A stretch of 64,000 bases of DNA from Papio anubis (lineage: Eukaryota > Chordata > Mammalia > Primates > Cercopithecidae): contig NC_044976.1 of NCBI RefSeq assembly GCF_008728515.1, positions 215,327,467 to 215,391,466 of the forward strand, given 5' to 3'. Both the position numbers and the translations under genes were made by a program. The notes beneath the pieces were generated by a model that did no database searches, was not told the DNA's origin, and saw nothing but the letters and a program-made list of their open reading frames with translations. This document shows, piece by piece, positions 47,240-59,154 of this stretch. Position 1 is the stretch's first letter; each line of letters begins with the position of its first letter.

Positions 47240-48980
47240 CTCAGCAAAGAACAATAATTATTACATGGCAAATTCTGAAAGAGACATCAATGCAATCCCT
47301 ATCAAAATACCAATGACATTCTTCACAGAAACAGAAAAACTAATTCCCAAATTTAAATGGAACCACAAAAGATCCAGAATAGCCAAAGCCATTCTGAGCA
47401 AAAAGAACAAAACTGAAGGAATCACATTACCTGACTTCAAATTATACTACAGAGCTATAGTAACCAAAACAGTATGGTACTGGCATAAAAACAGACACAC
47501 AGACCAATGTAAAGGAATAGGGAATCCATAATTAAATCCATATATCTGCAATGAACTCATTTTTGACAAAGGTGCCAAGAACATACACTGGGGAAAGGAT
47601 AGTCTTCAACAAATGGTGCTGGGAAAACTGGATGTGCAGAAGAATGAAACTAGATCTCTATCTCTCACTATATACAACAATCAACCAAGATGGATTAATG
47701 ACTTAAATTTAAGAGCCTCAAGCTATGAAACTACTAAAAGAAACACTGGGGAAACTCTCCAGGACACTGGTGTGGGCAAAGATTTCTTGAGTAACATCCC
47801 CAAAGCACAGGCAACCAAAACGAAAATGGACAAATGGGATCACATCGAGTTAAAAGCTTTTACACAGCAAAGAAAACAAACAAAGAGACAACCCACAGAA
47901 TGGGTGAAAATATCTGCAAATTATCCATCTGACAAGGAATTAAAAATAACTGAATAGGAAAAAAATCTAACAATCTAACAATCCAGACAAAAGATCTGAA
48001 TAAACATTTCTCAAAAGACAACATACAAATGGCAAAAGGGTATAAGAACATCCCGCATCATCAGAGAAATGCAAATCAAAACTACAATTAGATATCATCT
48101 CACCACAGTTAAAATGGCTTTGATCTAAAAGGTATGGAGTAACATATGCTGACAAAGATGTGGAGAAAAGGGAACCCTCGTACACTATTGTTGGGAATGT
48201 AAATTAGTACATCTACTATGGGAAACAGTATGAAGGGTCCTCGAAAAACTAAAATAGAACTACCATTGGTCCAGTAATCTCACTGGTAGGAATATACGCA
48301 AATGAAAGGAAATCAGTATATCGAAGAGGTATCTGCACTCCCATGTTTATTGCACCACTATCCACAATAGTGAAGATTTGGAAGCAACCCAAGTGTCCAT
48401 TGATAGATGAATAAAGAAAATGTGGTACATATACACAATGGAGTACTAATCAGCCATAAACAAGAATGAGATCCTATCACTTGCAACAGCAAGGATGGAC
48501 TGGGGGGACATTGTGTTAAATTAAACTAGCCAGACAGAGAAAGACCAGCTTCACATGTTCTCACTTATTTGTAGGAGCTAAAAATTAAAATAATTTAACT
48601 CATAGAGATAGAGAGTAGAATGATGGTTACTAGAAGCTGGGAAGTTAGTGGACAAGGGAGGGAATGGGGGATGGTTAAGGGGTACAAAAATATAGTTAGA
48701 CAGAATGAATAACATCTACTATTTGATACAACAGGGTGACCAAAGTCTACAATAATTTACTGTACATTTAAAAATAACTGAAGAAATACAATTGGAATGT
48801 TTGTAACACAAAAGAAACGATAAATGTTTGAGGTAATGGATACCCCATTTATCCTGACGTGATTATTACACATTGTATGCCAGTATCAAGATACTTATCT
48901 CATGTACCCAGAAATATACATGCCTACTATGTAGTCATAAACATTCGAAATTTAAAAATACAAAAATAAATAATGCTTAC
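47240..48980 (+). mobile_element. L1 (L1MA/L1PB-type), 5'-truncated
   Basis: ORF2 C-terminal region followed by a 3' UTR. Modules: atcaatgcaatccctatcaa, ctgacttcaaattatactac, caaatggtgctgggaaaact, agaaatgcaaatcaaaacta, acatgttctcacttatttgt, and the end accccatttatcctgacgtg, tgtagtcataaacattcg. The frame is broken by several stops and indels, so it is inactive. Both short open frames at 47217-47531 and 47613-47957 are pieces of ORF2. Confidence 0.95.
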
Positions 48981-49329
48981 AAAAGAAGTATTGGTCTCTT
49001 GGGAAATAAACTGCAGAGACAGCCCAGGATGACATCCACTTTGTCCAGGAATCTGGGGGGAGGGGAGTGATGGCCTGGATGTGACTCTGTGCAGTGCCAC
49101 TCATGCTGTCTTCTTACTCAGCTGAACTTCCCTTCTTTCTACTATGCACACCCCCTCAGTGACAGCAATGTCAGGAACTGTAGGGGTGAGGAGGACAGCA
49201 TGAGTAGTGACAAAGGACAGTGACATGTCCCCTAAGTCTGGACAAAGGTCAGCTTACTTCTCAGGAAGGAGAGCCCAGGTTAGGAAGTGCAGGGGAGCAA
49301 GCCAAGAAGAATACAAGAATGAAAAACGA

Positions 49330-49620
49330 GCTGAGCATGGTGGCTCACGCCTGTAATCCCAGCACTCTGGGAGGCTGAGGCAGGAGGACTGCTTGATCCC
49401 AGAAGCTGAAGACTAGCCCGAGGAATACAGTGAGACTCCATCTCTACAAAAAACATTTAAAAATTAGCAGGGCATGGTGGCACACGCCTGGAGCCCCAGC
49501 TACTGAGAAGGCTAACATGGGAGGATTGCTTGAGCCCAGGAGTGAGCCATGAACACACTATTGCACTTCAGCCTGGTGAAAGAGTGACACCCTGTCTCAA
49601 AACAGAAAAAAGAAAGAAAA
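49330..49620 (+). mobile_element. Alu (AluJ-like)
   Basis: Both monomers from gagctgagcatggtggctca to gaaagagtgacaccctgtct with an A-rich tail; heavily diverged. Confidence 0.9.
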
Positions 49621-49849
49621 ACACCAACCACCCCAGCACAGTGACCACTGGAACCAAACCAAACGAGAGTCACTAGGCACAAAAACAGGGGGGAAGAATG
49701 CAGAGACAACTAAAAATTGGAACAGGAGGAGTTAAAAAGCTGTTAAGAAAAGTATGTGAATAATTCAGAGACTCTGATCAGCATATGATGGGAAGTGAGG
49801 ATGCTGTATTTCTTGGAACCTCCCAAATAGACTATTTCCCCCAGATCAT

Positions 49850-50078
49850 TCAGTAATAATAATGGCTACCATTACCAAGCATCTCCCAATCTATACATAT
49901 GTTATCTAATTATCTAATTGAACCCTTAAAGTAGCTTTGCCAGGTTTAGTTGACAAAAGAGAAAATTAAGACCATCATAGGGAAGGTAACTCGCTGATGT
50001 CAAAGGGTTGGTAAACAGCAGAAACCAGAGCCATCTATCTGCCAAGCACATGCTCTTTCCACTGTATCAAGCTGTCCT
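49850..50078 (-). repeat. MIR, nearly full length
   Basis: Antisense MIR: atgttatctaattatctaat, gaaaattaagaccatcatag, gaaggtaactcgctgatgtc, acatgctctttccactgtat. Confidence 0.75.
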
Positions 50079-50194
50079 CTCATCCACCATTTGGATTTCA
50101 TCTCTCTGGCCAGCTGCTGATGCTCCAGAACTAGAACCCAGCTTCTGCTAAATCTAACTCTGTACTCTTTCTATAATATCCTATGGCTTTAAAT

Positions 50195-51430
50195 AAGATA
50201 TTGACTCAGCAAATGGTACTGGAATCACTGGCTATCCAGATACAAAAAAGAACACTATGCATACAAATAAATCAACTCAAAATGGATCAAATACCTAAAT
50301 GTAAAACCTAAAACTATAAAATCTAATATGAAACACAGAAGAAATACCTTTCTCCTCTTGAGTTAGGTAAAGATTTTCAGCTATGACTTCAGAAGACTGA
50401 TCCATGAAGGAAAAATACTGATAGACTAAACTATTTCAAAATTTAAAACTTCTGCTCATCAAAACTTCTGCTTTTCATTCTGTGAAAAGAATGAAAAGAC
50501 CAGCTGCAAACTGAGGAAAAAAATATGTATAAAACATATGTCCAATAAAAGACCTGTGTACAGGATAAGAACACTCAAAACTCAAGAAAACACCCATTTT
50601 TAAAAATAGGCAAAGTACAGATATATCAACAATTAAGATGTACATATGACACGCAAACACGTGAATAAATACAGTACTGCAAATTAAAACCACAATGCAA
50701 TGTCACTACACTAAATTTACTAGAATGATGAAAAACAAAAACAAAATCTGACAAAAACAAGTGCTGGCGAGGATTTGGAGTAACTGGAACTCTGATTCAT
50801 TGCTGGTGGGAATTCAAAACAGTAGGGGCTACTTTGAAACACAGTGCAGCAATTTCTTATAAAGTTAAACATGTATTTACCATAGAGCCCAGAAATCCCA
50901 CTCCTAGGTATTTCTCCAAATAAAATGAAAATTTATATTTGCACAATAACCTGTATGTGAATGCTCACAGTGGCTTTGCTGACAACCACTAAAACTAGAA
51001 AACAACTCAAATATCCTTCACTTAGAAAAACAAACTAGAAAATAGCCACATAATGGAATACTACTTGGCGATAAAAATGAACCAACTATTGAGATTATAT
51101 ATTATAAATGTGTGTACAAATAACATGGCTGAATATCAAATGCTAAGCAAAAGAAGCCACAATGAAATGGCTGGTTAATGTATATGATATTCTGGAAAAG
51201 GTAAAATGGTAGTGACAGAAGATTGGGGTTAGCAGGTGCAGGGAGTCAGGGATAGAGATGGATACAAAGCAGTATGAAGGAATTTGGGAGTGGTGGTGAT
51301 AGAACTCTTCTGTATCTTGATGGTGGTGGTGGTGGTTGTGGTCACAGACTATATTTATCCAAGTTTGTAGAACTGTACACTAAGAAGGGTGAATTTTACT
51401 GAATGCAAATTACACTCCAATTCTTTAAAA
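50195..51430 (+). mobile_element. L1M fragment (ORF2 end and 3' UTR)
   Basis: Older L1 with caaatggtactggaatcact, agtgctggcgaggatttgg, ccagaaatcccactcctagg, taatggaatactacttggcg and gtacactaagaagggtgaat in order; many indels. It contains a GGT microsatellite (about 51318-51343). Confidence 0.9.
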
Positions 51431-51517
51431 ATATAGGGAAGGTCTATCTGTTACTCTTATCATTATAGAAACAACATAGAGAAGACGTTAGGGCTATACC
51501 CTTGAAAGCTCCAGTTG

Positions 51518-52160
51518 CCTCATCTGTAAAATGGCAGTAAGAGTAACCCTAACTTTGATATGGTTGTAGAGATAAATGAGATGAAGCATACAGAGAACTC
51601 TGCAGAGCACCTAGTGAGAGATGAAGCCAGCTGGACTTCCTGGGTCCAGTGGGGACTTGGAGAACTTTTCTATCTTACAAGGGGATTGTAAAATGCACCA
51701 ACTGGTGCTCTGTAGCTAGCTAGAGGTTTGTAAAATGCACCAATCAGTGCTCTGTAAAAATGCACCAATCAGCGCTCTGTAGCTAGCTAGAGGTTTGTAA
51801 AATGGACCAATCAGCACCCTGTAAAATGGACCAATCAGCACTCTGTAAAATGAACCCATCAGAACTCTGTAAAAGGAACTAATCAGCAGGACATGGGTGG
51901 GGACAAATAAGGGAATAAAAGCTGGCCACCAGCGCCAGCAGTGACAACCCGCTCGCTCGGGTCCCCTTCCACACTGTGGGAGCTTTGTTTTTTTGCTCTT
52001 CACAATAAATCGAGCTGCTGCTCACTCTTTGGGTCTATGCCATCTTTAAGAGCTCTAACACTCATGGCAAAGGTCCGCGGCTCCATTCTTGAAGTCAGCA
52101 AGACCACGAACCCACCGGAAGGAGCCAACTCCGGACACACTAGCACACAGTAAGTGCCCC
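51518..52160 (+). repeat. MIR split by the LTR12 insertion
   Basis: The left part is gttgcctcatctgtaaaatg, ataaatgagatgaagcatac, gcagagcacctag; the right part resumes ctagcacacagtaagtgcc at 52140. Joined, they read as one MIR end. Confidence 0.65.
51615..52139 (+). mobile_element. LTR12 (HERV-9) solo LTR with intact target duplication
   Basis: It starts tgagagatgaagccagctgg and ends ccggacaca, flanked exactly by ctag at 51611-51614 and 52140-52143. It is shorter than the copy at 42101: fewer CCAAT units, and a single rather than repeated taacactca block. TATA-like ataaaag at 51915 and aataaa at 52004 are kept. Confidence 0.95.
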
Positions 52161-55160
52161 CGAAGCTTTAACAGGTATTCTAATTTCCAGTAGTAGCTGA
52201 AGAAGAGTCACTTCATTGTACAACACTTCCTGAACACTACTGCGTACCTGTGTACCATGTGTTGGGCTAGGGATGACACTTGGTACACAAGAACACATAC
52301 TCTGTATCACATTAGCTGCCATCCCTCAATCTATCCTCGGAGCTGGAGGCTTATGAAGCCCCAAAGACAGTAGAAAAGAATGTGTATGCAAGAACTGGAA
52401 ACGTGAGACAGAATTCACGTCACCACAAACTGGAGAGACCGTCTTTTACCCGAGGTGGACTTCTGGACGTAACAGAGCCACATGAAGGAGCCTGGTGAGC
52501 ACAGCTGCCTGTCCTCCGGGCGGAAGGCAGAGACGAAGCGCCACATCCTGTGATGTGGTGAACACCACAGTCCAAGGCAAACACAATAGCGACATTGTTT
52601 ATTTCTCGGCCAGCTTTACAGCCCACTGTAGCATGCCCAGAAGCCGCTCCCGGTAGGTCAGAGCAACACTGCAGATGGGATTATGTGGTTATGAAGTCAG
52701 TAACTCCTTTCCTTGATGAAACATGAACTCAGACAGTTGTTCACTCTGGGGGAAACCCATTTTTCTCCTTGTCTGGAGAAGCAAGACACAGGTAACATGT
52801 AGTAATGTTAGGTTTTGACTATTTAAAAATGGGAATGAACACAGGCGCACACACTTCAATTCCCTGTCAAATCTTCCTGCAGACAACATAGTTTGGTTAC
52901 CTTTAGAAACAGGAAACATTCTGCTTAGATTGTTAAAATTGAGAACAATGCAGAGCTGGTTGGGCTCATCATCCCACCAGGAGAGAGTTCTGCTTATAAT
53001 TAATCTAGCAAAATACAGTCAGGCAGCAGCAAAAAAAAAAAAAAAAACCTTGATTTACTAGTGACCTTTAAGTAAGAGCTCACATTTCAAATAGACTCAG
53101 TCCCATAAAAACCTTCTTGGGCTGAGAACTTTCGTTTCCTTTGAATATAGCTTTAACGCTAACATTCCTTCATCTCTTCTTCTTCAGACAATCATTGTTT
53201 CCTCCTTTCACTCAAACCTGCCTCCGTTCCCCAGTTTGCACCGTTTACCAGGCATAGCCCAGGTAATGTACAGCACACACGGGAACCAAGGCAGTTCCCG
53301 CACAGCACCAGCATGAAGTCCTTTCTTTGTAGAAGCTGGGCTACTCAGGGCTGCCTACCTCACAGGTGTCGTGGAGGGTCTCAGAAGGACACGAGGGAAG
53401 GCAATTCTGTGTTGCAGAAAAAGAGTTTTTCTGAAAAGAAGCTGAAATAATTACCAGAGACAATAATTAGCATTGCTTTATATTTACAGAAGAAACTAAG
53501 AGGAAGTAGGCTTAGAATTGTAGCATCAGGGAATCAGAAGTTTATTAAGGCTTCTCGCCACTACGGAACCATTTATTAAACTGTTTCCAGAATGGATACA
53601 TTTTCACAACGATCCTACTCAATCTCTCTTCATAGAAGGCTCACGCTAAAAGAAGATATAGATCCCCTGCTCCACAGATGGCTGACACTGGGTAAAAGAT
53701 GCACACATACTTGGAAGCCCTCGGGAAAATTAGATCATTATTTTCTCGTTTTTTCTTTGCCTCCAAAGACTTAGATTCTTACCTATGTACTCGAAAAGCC
53801 AACTGCAGATTTCCAATCAAGATGCTGTAAGTTCAAACCTTGAAGTGCTCCCTTCTACTCCAAACCCATAGTAATGACAGGTAAAATATAAAAACAGGAA
53901 CTGAAAAATAAAGAGGCAATTATCTCCCTGGACCAAAAATAGAACAGAAATGCAAAGCAATAAACAAAGCTGAAGCTCCAGGGCCTGAGGTCTGGAAGTA
54001 GGTGGCAGTGGGTACAAGCTGAGTCCTGGTGGTTAACAGGGAATACAAATGTTTCACATAAAAATGGTGAGTACAGTCAGCCTTGAAGCTTAAAGCCAGA
54101 GAATGGGGTGAGGCTACCTTGCTTCAAAAAAGAGGCCAGGAAAAACAAAACCAGGGCTGATGACCTGTTCACCTGTGCTAGATATTCACAGGAAGCTGTG
54201 GGCCTGAAGGGCCGAACAGAGCCACGCTCTCATATCTAGGTACAGAGCCATGATACCCACCATCTAGGCAACCACTTCGCACTAGCCCCAGCATCACCGG
54301 GGCGCGAGAGGTCCAAATGCCATTAAGTTCCGGTTTTGAGTTGGAGGCTGAGGGGCTTGGGGCAGGCAAAACTACCAGACAGAAGGGAAGAGCACAGAAG
54401 GAGAGAAAAGAACAAAATGAAAAACCTGTCCACTAAAAATGAGCCTGCCATACAAAATTCCAAACACCGGGTGAAATGCAACGCTAAGGAAGATAGCCAG
54501 CTGAAAACCATCAGAACATAAATGCCCTCCAGTAAAATAAACTTCATGGAACTAACACTTCAAAGAAGTATGATTAGAATACCCAAAGAGATAAATAATG
54601 TAGTAGCAGGAAATAAAAAAGAAGTTATAAAACCAAAACAGACAAATAAAACACAGAGACATGAAAAAGAACAAATTTGAAATCTTGGAAATAAAAATTG
54701 GTCTTTAAGCTGAACCAGTAAGTACAAAGTATCCCTAGCCCCTGACTTAAGGGAGCTCTACATTTAAAAACACGGACGAAATGCCAGAAGCTAAAATGGG
54801 TTCTCCCTGAGGAGTAGGTCGTGGGCAGGAGCAAGAGAGGAAAGGGGTCCCACTGTTTTTAAGTGTGTTAGAGTACTTTAATTTTCCTATATATTACTAT
54901 TATATTTTCCTACTGTATTACTATTAATAAAGTAACAGATACATGTATTACTTTAATAAAAAATCAAAATAAGAAATGTAAAAGCCCATCTGCAAGAAGT
55001 AACACTAGTGAAGGATTCCCTGCAGGATCTGCATCATTGCTTTCCTCCATAGAGACTAAACTGTATTCTTGGAAAGAAACAAACCATCAGAGAAATATGA
55101 TCTTAGATTACATAATTTTTCACCCTTCTAGTTACCTCTTTTATTAGGAAGTATTAATTT
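52161..55160 (-). other. SMYD3: SMYD3 intron, nothing recognised
   Basis: Unique-looking sequence with a poly(A) run near 53028-53047 and no supported exon. Confidence 0.5.
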
Positions 55161-55457
55161 GGCTGGGCACGGTGGCTCACACCTGTAATCCCAGCACTTT
55201 GGGAGGCCAGGATGGGCAGATGACTTGAGGTCAGGAGTTCGAGACCAGCCTGGCCACCATGTTGAAACCCTAACTCTACCAAAAAAGTATAAAAAATTAG
55301 CCAGGTGTGGTGGTGTGCACCTGTAATCCCAGCCACTCAGGGGGCTGAGGCAGGAGAATCGTTTGAACCTGGGAGGCAGAGGGTGTAGTGAGCCAAGATC
55401 GTGCCACTGCACTCCAGCCTAGAAGACACAGTGAGACTGTCTCCAGAAAAAAAAAGT
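55161..55457 (+). mobile_element. AluS
   Basis: It starts ggctgggcacggtggctcac; both monomers are intact, with a short A tail. Only a weak aagtatt match is seen between the flanks. Confidence 0.93.
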
Positions 55458-55687
55458 ATTGACAGTATGTCAATCGGCTACATTGAAGAATATGATAAAA
55501 ATCGGTGATTTCACTCATTGTGGAAGTCCAGTAAGAATGCTTTGCGAGGGCCTCAGGCCTCAGTGCAGGGAAAAACTGCTCTGGCTGTTTTCATTCTTAG
55601 GGCCACTGGGAATTTTGGAAGTAGTCCTTCAGGTTTGGCTGCTGATACATTAAGGGTAAATTCATCATTTATTTCTAGCTGTTATAC

Positions 55688-55740
55688 ATTGCTTCTTGGC
55701 CTTTTGGTTAAGCTCAAGTGTAGTACTTCTAGCTATTACT
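55688..55740 (+). pseudogene. U2 snRNA pseudogene, 5' fragment
   Basis: The text attgcttcttggccttttgg, then ttaagctcaagtgtagta matches the first 40 or so bases of U2 snRNA with a few substitutions, then decays. The Sm site and 3' stem-loops are missing, so it cannot be functional; it is probably a truncated retrocopy. Confidence 0.8.
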
Positions 55741-57034
55741 TAAAGGATCACATGGTATAAATTCTGGATACTAAACTGCTTTCATCTGATTCTTTGTCAC
55801 TTTTATTTCTCAAATGAAAATAAAATGTATGGCTGTTGTATTACATATGCAAGTAGATACATATATACATGTGTATGTATTTCTGTGAATGTGTGTGTGT
55901 AAGCTACTTCAAAGTCTTTTGGGTGGAGGAAAGGGTATAATTAGATAAAGGAAACTGGTATTTTGCAACAGAAAAAGGCCACAAAAGTAGGTTGAATGTT
56001 AGGACCACAACTTTAGAAAGCAATGAATGGCGACTTATGACTATGAGGTTGATTCTGAGCAGTAAAGATAATGCTAAATGCTTGAGAATTTCTGAGCCAA
56101 GTAGAACAGTGGGCATAGCCATGGTATCTGAGAGAATTAACTTAAAACCGTGCGTGCCGTGGATGAAAAGAGACATTGAGAGCCAGGTGAATCATCAGAG
56201 GCTATTTCAATAATCTAGCAGTGAGGCAACAGAGCTTTGGATAGATTGACAGACACGGTGTTTTAAAAGAATTAACTCTAACAGGACTTAGGAAAGAAAA
56301 ATTGACATGGCAAGTAATTACAGCTTGTTTGTTTTTTGCAACAAGGCATGTGACATCCAAAGCAGCATGCTAAGTTCTAGCCACAGACTTATGGAAACAA
56401 TCAATTCCATTTGGTCTGTTCAGCTTCTATTGCCTTGGATTCTGACCTGGGCAAGCCATGAGAACCCAAATCATTTGAAAACCTCCCTTAGAAGGTAAGT
56501 TTTTTCCCCCCCCAGAAATTAAGCTGCAGCTGATTACAAATGACAACTCTATATATGCAAATTATACTTGCTATTGAAAGAGTTCCTGCCTTCCTGAAAC
56601 AAAATACTGTGCAAGTCCAATAATATGCAGATGTTGGCCCATAATAAATATTGCTTGATGCAGAAAATGGATGAGATGAATTTTCCAGGTTCCAAGAAAA
56701 GCAGAAAAATAAGCTTGGAAACTTCAAATCTACGAACTGAAAATTAATTTTGATTGAACTAATATTGAATTTATGATCTTTTGGGAACGCACTAAGCTGA
56801 ATTTACCTCTGTATTATTTTTTCAAGGCAAATGGACAGTACAGAGATCTCAGAGGAGTGTTTACATCACTATACAGAACAAAATTCTCAGATAAATAGAA
56901 ACTTAAAAATACAACTGAAAAATTAGTTGCAAATGAAGTTTATATTCTCATCTAAGTACATAATCTATTCTCTTCCACTAGAAAACATTTCATGGAAACA
57001 TGGGAAAACAGGAGTGAGGAGGGGCCCTAAGGCT
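55741..57034 (-). other. SMYD3: SMYD3 intron, nothing recognised
   Basis: AT-rich, with a short TG/TA-rich patch near 55859-55905 and an 8-base C run near 56505. Confidence 0.5.
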
Positions 57035-57170
57035 GTCTGGTGTAGTTCTTTCATGTTACAGAGGATGGAACGAATTCAAAGAGGTTCAATGACTTGCCCA
57101 GGACCATTCAGTTTGTTAGATACAGCATGGACTATAACCCAGCAGAGAAATCAAGTACTGTTTTCATGAC
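57035..57170 (-). repeat. MIR-like fragment
   Basis: Antisense MIR-like blocks tgttacagaggatggaacg, gaggttcaatgacttgccca and gactataacccagcag. Confidence 0.45.
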
Positions 57171-57199
57171 ACCATTTGATCCATCTCAATATTTTAACG

Positions 57200-57700
57200 G
57201 TCAATGTTATATGTTAACTTGAGTGGGCCACAGGGTGCCTAGATATTTGGTCAAACGTTATTCGTCGAGTGTCTGTGAGAGTACTTCTGTATGAGCTTGC
57301 CATTGAAATCCACAGACTCAGTCAAGGAGACTGCTGTCTCTGATGTGGGTGGCCCTCACCTAACCAGCTGAAGGCCTGAGTAGAACCAAAAGGCCAAGGT
57401 TCCCTCAAGTAAAAGCAAAAGGGCATTCCCTCCTGGCTTACTGCTTGAGTTGGATTTATCAGTTCTTCTTGGAATGTGGGCCTGCCAGCTTTTGGAATGG
57501 AACTGACACCACTGGCTCTCCTGGTTCTCAGGGCTTCAGACTTGTCCTGAAACTATAGGCTCTTCTGGGTCTCCAGTTTGCCAGCTGCAGATCTTGAGCC
57601 TTCTCAACCTCCATAATCACATGAGACAATTCCTTAGAATAAATCTCTGTTTCCCCACCCCATCTTGTTGGTTCTGCCTCTCTGAAAAACCCTAACTTTA
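57200..57700 (+). mobile_element. LTR-like repeat (MaLR/ERVL type)
   Basis: It contains atgttaacttgagtgggcca, cagggtgcctagatatttgg, tgtgggtggccctcacctaa, aattccttagaataaatctc and a final ccctaactttaat. This is a very common mammalian LTR-type repeat whose name I cannot fix. Confidence 0.55.
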
Positions 57701-59154
57701 ATATTAAATGAACCTTTAGCTCAATAAAGAAAATCGTCTCAGTGGGTATGGTAGACATTGTGAACTAGCTACCCAAATCCATTTAACACCCCTCTTTTCT
57801 CTTGTCTTCCTCTTGTATAAAGGCTAAAAAGCTAAAATACAGTTCCTAGCCTCTTTTACAACTAAAGGTGGCCATATGACACCATTCTGAACAATAAAGT
57901 GAATGATATCATTTTGAGCAATAAAGTGTAGGTAGACATCCTTAGGAGGTATTCCCTTTGCCTCTTATTACCCCATATTTTTTCTCCAGAGCTTAGACAC
58001 ACTGACTGGGATTTGGAGGCAGCAGTCATCTTCAGACCATAAGGACAAAGCCACTTGCTAGGGATGACTAAGGAGGAAGACAGAAGGATTTCAGGTCCAT
58101 GATGAGATCTATGAGTCACTGCTGTCATCTTGGATTACTTCTCCAAGAATTTTTAGAACATGCACCCCACCTACTAAAGCTCCTTTTAGTTGGGCTATCT
58201 GTTATTTATAGCCAAATCCTTTCCCAATATACTATTGCAGCCCAGATGTCACCTGTTACAATAAAACTAAAATGACTATGACCCCAATTTTAATAAAACA
58301 ATCATTCATTCATTCAAGAATTTTCTGAAGATCCACCATACTCATGGCACCTACAAGGAACTAAATTCAGGAGCCTTCTCATTTCCAACCAAGGATGCTG
58401 GTGGAAAGCTAGCTTGCTAACATTCCAGATCACAGTCTGGGAAGAATCCCAGGCAGTTTCCCGTGATTTCTGGCATTCTTGCCTGCGGCAAAAGGCTAAC
58501 AATAAAGTGGACTGAATCTTCAGGACCTATTAGATTCTACTTTTCCCACTTAATTTCCTTATTTCCAAAAGTTCTTCTTAAGGCAAAACGAATCATGTTC
58601 CCTGACTCCTGCAGCATTAGAATGAGCTCAAGGTCCTTTCTCATGCAGTGAGAGCAGCTACCTCTCTCGATTCATGTTGCCACTGGGAGTGACAGTGAGT
58701 TGTGGTATACTGGCAGGAGCATTCGATTTACTCATGAGATCCGGGCGTCAGACTTGGTTTTGCCACTTTTTCCTTTAAGTCCCGGGGTAAGTCCTGGTTA
58801 GATAAGTCCCAGAGGCCTATCTCTGAACCTTTCTGAGTTTCATTTCCTCATTTACTTATAATTACTGAGACCAAGAACGATAAGAATTACAAAAGAATTC
58901 TAACAATGTAAACATTCTTCAAATCTAAGATTTCTTTAGACAACCCGATTATGTGAAATATTTCACATATTGGACCTAAAAGTAAGTAGGTCCAACATGA
59001 AAAAAGTATATGAGTAACAGAAGAAAAGTCCGTTCATTATCTTCATGGCATTTATTTTGTCTCTCCTTTCTCAGGGTAAAAGTTGTTAGACAAGTGATCT
59101 CAATCTAATAATGTGCTGCAGGGGAAAGCCTTGTGGGGCAAATGTTAAAGAAAT
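57701..59154 (-). other. SMYD3: SMYD3 intron segment
   Basis: A possible further LTR-like relic lies near 57775-58130 and a faint MIR near 58695-58870; otherwise unique. Confidence 0.4.

Noticed and set aside
47217..47957. Open frames of 104 and 114 codons
   Set aside because: These are broken pieces of L1 ORF2, not host genes.
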